Assembly (NCBI GenBank): GCA_038198445.1
Contig: JBBPZZ010000092.1
Location: 1 to 7,877, forward strand
Origin: JACDDK01 sp038198445
GTDB lineage: Bacteria > Actinomycetota > Rubrobacteria > Rubrobacterales > Rubrobacteraceae
DNA length: 7,877 bases
Direction of reading: 5' to 3'
Shown: positions 5,826 through 7,877 of the stretch, in pieces
Position numbering within the stretch: the first letter of the stretch is position 1
How the letters are laid out: each line of letters opens with the position of its first letter
The notes under the pieces: model-generated
What the model saw: the letters and a program-made list of their open reading frames with translations, nothing else
The model's database searches: none
What the model was told of the DNA's origin: nothing
Translations under genes and position numbers: made by a program

Positions 5826-6617
5826 CTAACCTCCGGCCACGAACCCTTCGACGTAGATGGTAGCCGGACGCGAGTATCCTTCGCGCCGCACCCGCTTCAG
5901 AAAGTTCTCGCGCCGGCGGCGGAGATCCTTCGGGCTGACAGCGCGCAACCTCCCAACGTCGTCCTCACCTTCGGTCAGCACGACCTTATCCAAATGCCGG
6001 ACTTCAAAAGGCGGCGAGACTCGTGACCGAACTCCCTCCAGAACAGATTCGTGCAGCGCGACGAGCCGCTCCGGCGCTCCAATTCCGTAAAGCTCGGTCC
6101 TCGTCATCACACGCGCCGCCTCACGTTGAATCTCCTCGTCTTCGAGTTGAACAGCGGGCATTGAATCCACGAAATCGCTCGTCGCAATGCGTCCGCCGGG
6201 ACGGACCACATTGGCGAGAGCCGCCAGCGCGCTTCCCGCGCCATGCTCGCGCACGTCAAGCTCGTGGAAGAGTCCCGACGAATAAACGAGATCAAAGGTC
6301 TTCGCCTCGAACGGTGGATGTAACACGTTCCCCACGACGAGCCGCACGGGAGCGGCGAGGTCCGCCTCCTGGAGTTTCCCGCGTGTCTCGTCGATGCGCT
6401 CCACGTCGATATCCAGGGCGGTGAGGGTGCCCTCTTCCCCGATGCGCTGGCTCAAGCCTTCGATCCAAAGCAGAGAAGAACCTCCGGCGTAGAGGACGTT
6501 CAGACCACGGATATCGCCTAACATGTCGAGTTCGCCGTCGCAGAAGGCGATGAGGTCTTTCTCGAACTCTTCACGCTCCCGCGGGTTTAGCGGGTCCCGG
6601 TAAGATCTCTCCTGCAT
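5826..6617 (-). CDS. Class I SAM-dependent methyltransferase, substrate unknown
   Basis: A 263-residue protein with a Rossmann-type methyltransferase fold. Positions from the ATG: GLNVLYAGGSSLLWIEGL (38-55) takes the place of the glycine-rich SAM-binding motif I in a variant form (AGGSSLL rather than GxGxG). TALDIDVERI (66-75) ends in the acidic residues that bind the ribose. FDLVYSSGLFHELD (108-121) and NVVRPGGRIATSDF (136-149) are the later motifs. The C-terminus is rich in arginine and ends TIYVEGFVAGG. The substrate is not evident; small-molecule enzymes of the UbiE/ArsM style share this arrangement. I prefer ATG at 6615-6617 over the adjacent TTG at 6618-6620, because GGGAG then has 4 bases of spacing instead of 1. 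It is 97 bases upstream of the GST gene in the same direction; whether they share a transcript is unclear. Confidence 0.85.
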   Translation of the reverse strand: MQERSYRDPLNPREREEFEKDLIAFCDGELDMLGDIRGLNVLYAGGSSLLWIEGLSQRIGEEGTLTALDIDVERIDETRGKLQEADLAAPVRLVVGNVLHPPFEAKTFDLVYSSGLFHELDVREHGAGSALAALANVVRPGGRIATSDFVDSMPAVQLEDEEIQREAARVMTRTELYGIGAPERLVALHESVLEGVRSRVSPPFEVRHLDKVVLTEGEDDVGRLRAVSPKDLRRRRENFLKRVRREGYSRPATIYVEGFVAGG

Positions 6618-6758
6618 CAAACTCCCATTCCGCGAACACGCCCTTCCGGTTCAGTCGAAAGTTCGCCTGCCCATGTGCGGCCTGACAATCACCGCATCCC
6701 CCAACGATCCGTTCCCTTTGCCGTTGCGGACTTGAAGGAAGTGGCTGTGCAGGGGCAT

Positions 6759-6787
6759 GGGATACGGCATCGTGTTAAGCTTGTCAA
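6759..6787 (-). promoter_or_regulatory. Possible promoter of the methyltransferase
   Basis: A perfect -35 box TTGACA (6782-6787, minus strand) is followed after 17 bases by TATCCC (6759-6764), a weak -10. It would give a leader of roughly 135 bases. The perfect -35 sits immediately after the stop of the upstream isomerase gene. The rest of the 170-base gap (6618-6787) shows no gene and no clear terminator. Confidence 0.3.
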
Positions 6788-6867
6788 CTACCTGATCCTG
6801 GGCGGGTCAAGGGATCCTCCACCTTCAGCGACCCCGCCAGTAGCTCCTCGTCCTCCACCATACCCAT
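6784..6867 (-). CDS. Possible small ORF (27 aa) overlapping the isomerase 3' end
   Basis: An ATG at 6865-6867, preceded 9 to 10 bases upstream by AGGAG, opens a 27-codon acidic frame (MGMVEDEELLAGSLKVEDP, then nine more residues) ending in TGA at 6784-6786. It overlaps the last 27 codons of the SIS gene in another frame. I do not recognise it. It could be a genuine micro-protein, the start of a downstream gene that has been truncated, or chance. The good ribosome binding site and the unusual SIS tail over the same bases are the only reasons to list it. Confidence 0.2.
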   Translation of the reverse strand: MGMVEDEELLAGSLKVEDPLTRPGSGS

Positions 6868-7877
6868 GCCGGCGCTCTCCTCTCAGGTCCTCAATAAGAC
6901 CTCGCAGGACGTGATAGATGGACGCCTGCACCTCCTGGATGCGCGGGATGTAGTCCGAGCGGACGACCAGCGCGTGATCCGCAAGCCTCTCGCTCAAGAT
7001 CCTGCCTCCATCGTAACCAACGAGGCCGACCGTCAACAGCCCGCGCTTGCGGGCCTCCGCCAGCGCCGACAATATGTTCGCCGATCCTCCGCTCGTGGAG
7101 ATCCCGATCGCCACGTCCTCCGGCCGGGCGTGCGCGATGAGCTGGCGGGTAAAGATCGCCTCCGCCCCGATGTCGTTTGCGATGGCCGTTATGTTGGCCG
7201 GCTCCGCCGACAGCGAGACGGCCGGGACCGGCCTCATACCATGCGGCGGGTCCACGCAATCAGCGACGAGGTCGTTGGCGTCGGTGGCCGAACCGCCGTT
7301 GCCGAACGTAATGAGCTTGCCTCCGCGCTCCAGCCGTTCCGCGACGGCGACGGCGGTCTCCGCGATGGATTCCGCCTCCGTTTCCGCGGCCCGCATCCGG
7401 TTCGTCTCCCGCATCTTCTGGAGCATCGAACCCCGCACCTCCCGCACGACCTCTTCGAGTGGCTGCTCCTGACTACCAAGCATCGGGTACAGGAAGGAAG
7501 AAGCGCCAACGTCGTGTCCCTGCTCGCGGTGCTCGAAGTACACGTGGGCCGTCTCCCAGAGCACATGGTAGAGGACCTCGAATACCTCCTGGATCACGAA
7601 CGGGTCGTCATCCGGTGGCGCAAACGAATACTCTGCCGCCTCCCCCGTCAGGGCGAACGTCAGAGCGCCCCGCTCCCGCGCCGCCCGAAGCGTCCTCTCC
7701 ACCGCCTCATCCGGCTCCGGGAACGCGAACCCCATCACCATATCCTCCGGCCGCAGCACCACCGGCATGCGGCGCTCGAAGTCCGGGCCGAGATCCAGCG
7801 CAGGAAGCGCCCGCTTACCGACGATCACCGGGTGCACGAACTCCACCGATACGTGCTGGGCATCCGTCGCGGCGGAA
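6788..7877 (-). CDS. Double-SIS-domain protein, GmhA-like sugar-phosphate isomerase, 5' end missing
   Basis: The frame is open to the window edge, so the gene begins outside; the GTG at 7846 is internal. Positions are counted from that GTG. The C-terminal SIS domain is like phosphoheptose isomerase (GmhA): GGKLITFGNGGSATDANDL (175-193) binds the sugar phosphate, ISTSGGSANILSAL (249-262) is the second phosphate loop, and EVQASIYHVL (305-314) carries the glutamate/histidine region. The N-terminal part (about 1-120) looks like a second, diverged SIS domain with MGFAFPEPDEAVERTL and an HVLWETAHVYFEH helix. Two-domain proteins of this type are, as I recall, found near NiFe-hydrogenase accessory genes in actinobacteria, but no such gene is visible here. 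The last 27 residues are low-complexity Gly/Arg (GYGGGRGATGG), unlike the family's usual ending, and overlap another small frame. Confidence 0.85.
   Translation of the reverse strand, partial: SAATDAQHVSVEFVHPVIVGKRALPALDLGPDFERRMPVVLRPEDMVMGFAFPEPDEAVERTLRAARERGALTFALTGEAAEYSFAPPDDDPFVIQEVFEVLYHVLWETAHVYFEHREQGHDVGASSFLYPMLGSQEQPLEEVVREVRGSMLQKMRETNRMRAAETEAESIAETAVAVAERLERGGKLITFGNGGSATDANDLVADCVDPPHGMRPVPAVSLSAEPANITAIANDIGAEAIFTRQLIAHARPEDVAIGISTSGGSANILSALAEARKRGLLTVGLVGYDGGRILSERLADHALVVRSDYIPRIQEVQASIYHVLRGLIEDLRGERRHGYGGGRGATGGVAEGGGSLDPPRIR

Noticed and set aside
6023..6424. Arginine-rich plus-strand open frame over the methyltransferase
   Set aside because: Composition is the antisense of GC-rich coding sequence; no recognisable domain.

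Overview
The window looks like chromosomal DNA from a GC-rich, probably actinobacterial genome. A Rubrobacter-like or deep-branching relative is my guess. It rests on protein style, on the mix of a glutathione-type GST with actinobacterial-style genes, and on hand-counted GC near 62% in sampled flanking lines. No rRNA, CRISPR array or insertion sequence is visible.

Layout: (1) 1-697 (+) is the 3' end of a MurJ/MviN lipid II flippase gene. (2) 735-2619 (-) is a compact type II restriction-modification pair, a beta-class SPPY DNA methyltransferase followed by an XcyI-like PD-(D/E)XK endonuclease whose start overlaps the methyltransferase stop. Sampled lines here are about 53% GC, so the pair looks acquired. 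It sits directly behind a tRNA-Arg(CCG) gene (2677-2749, -). (3) About 110 bases between the tRNA and the next gene carry two divergent sigma70-type promoters. (4) 2862-4456 (+) is a tight three-gene operon: a calcineurin-like phosphoesterase, a DUF2203 protein and D-aminoacyl-tRNA deacylase (dtd). (5) 4461-5728 (-) is a two-gene redox operon: a YfcG-like glutathione S-transferase and an AhpD/carboxymuconolactone-decarboxylase-family protein. (6) 5826-6617 (-) is a class I SAM methyltransferase. (7) 6788-7877 (-) is a double-SIS, GmhA-like sugar-phosphate isomerase that runs off the window.

The most striking observation is in the AhpD-like gene (4461-5006, -). Its frame is interrupted by one TGA exactly where the family has the second cysteine of the CxxC redox motif. 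The sequence just after the TGA forms a perfect 7-bp hairpin with a GUG loop, 18 nt from the TGA. That is the geometry of a bacterial SECIS element. I read the gene as one selenoprotein of 181 residues with a C-E-F-Sec active site, not as two ORFs or a pseudogene.

The second point is the restriction-modification system. Its family suggests CCCGGG specificity, and I found no CCCGGG anywhere in the window. That support is weakened because GGGCCC also seems absent.
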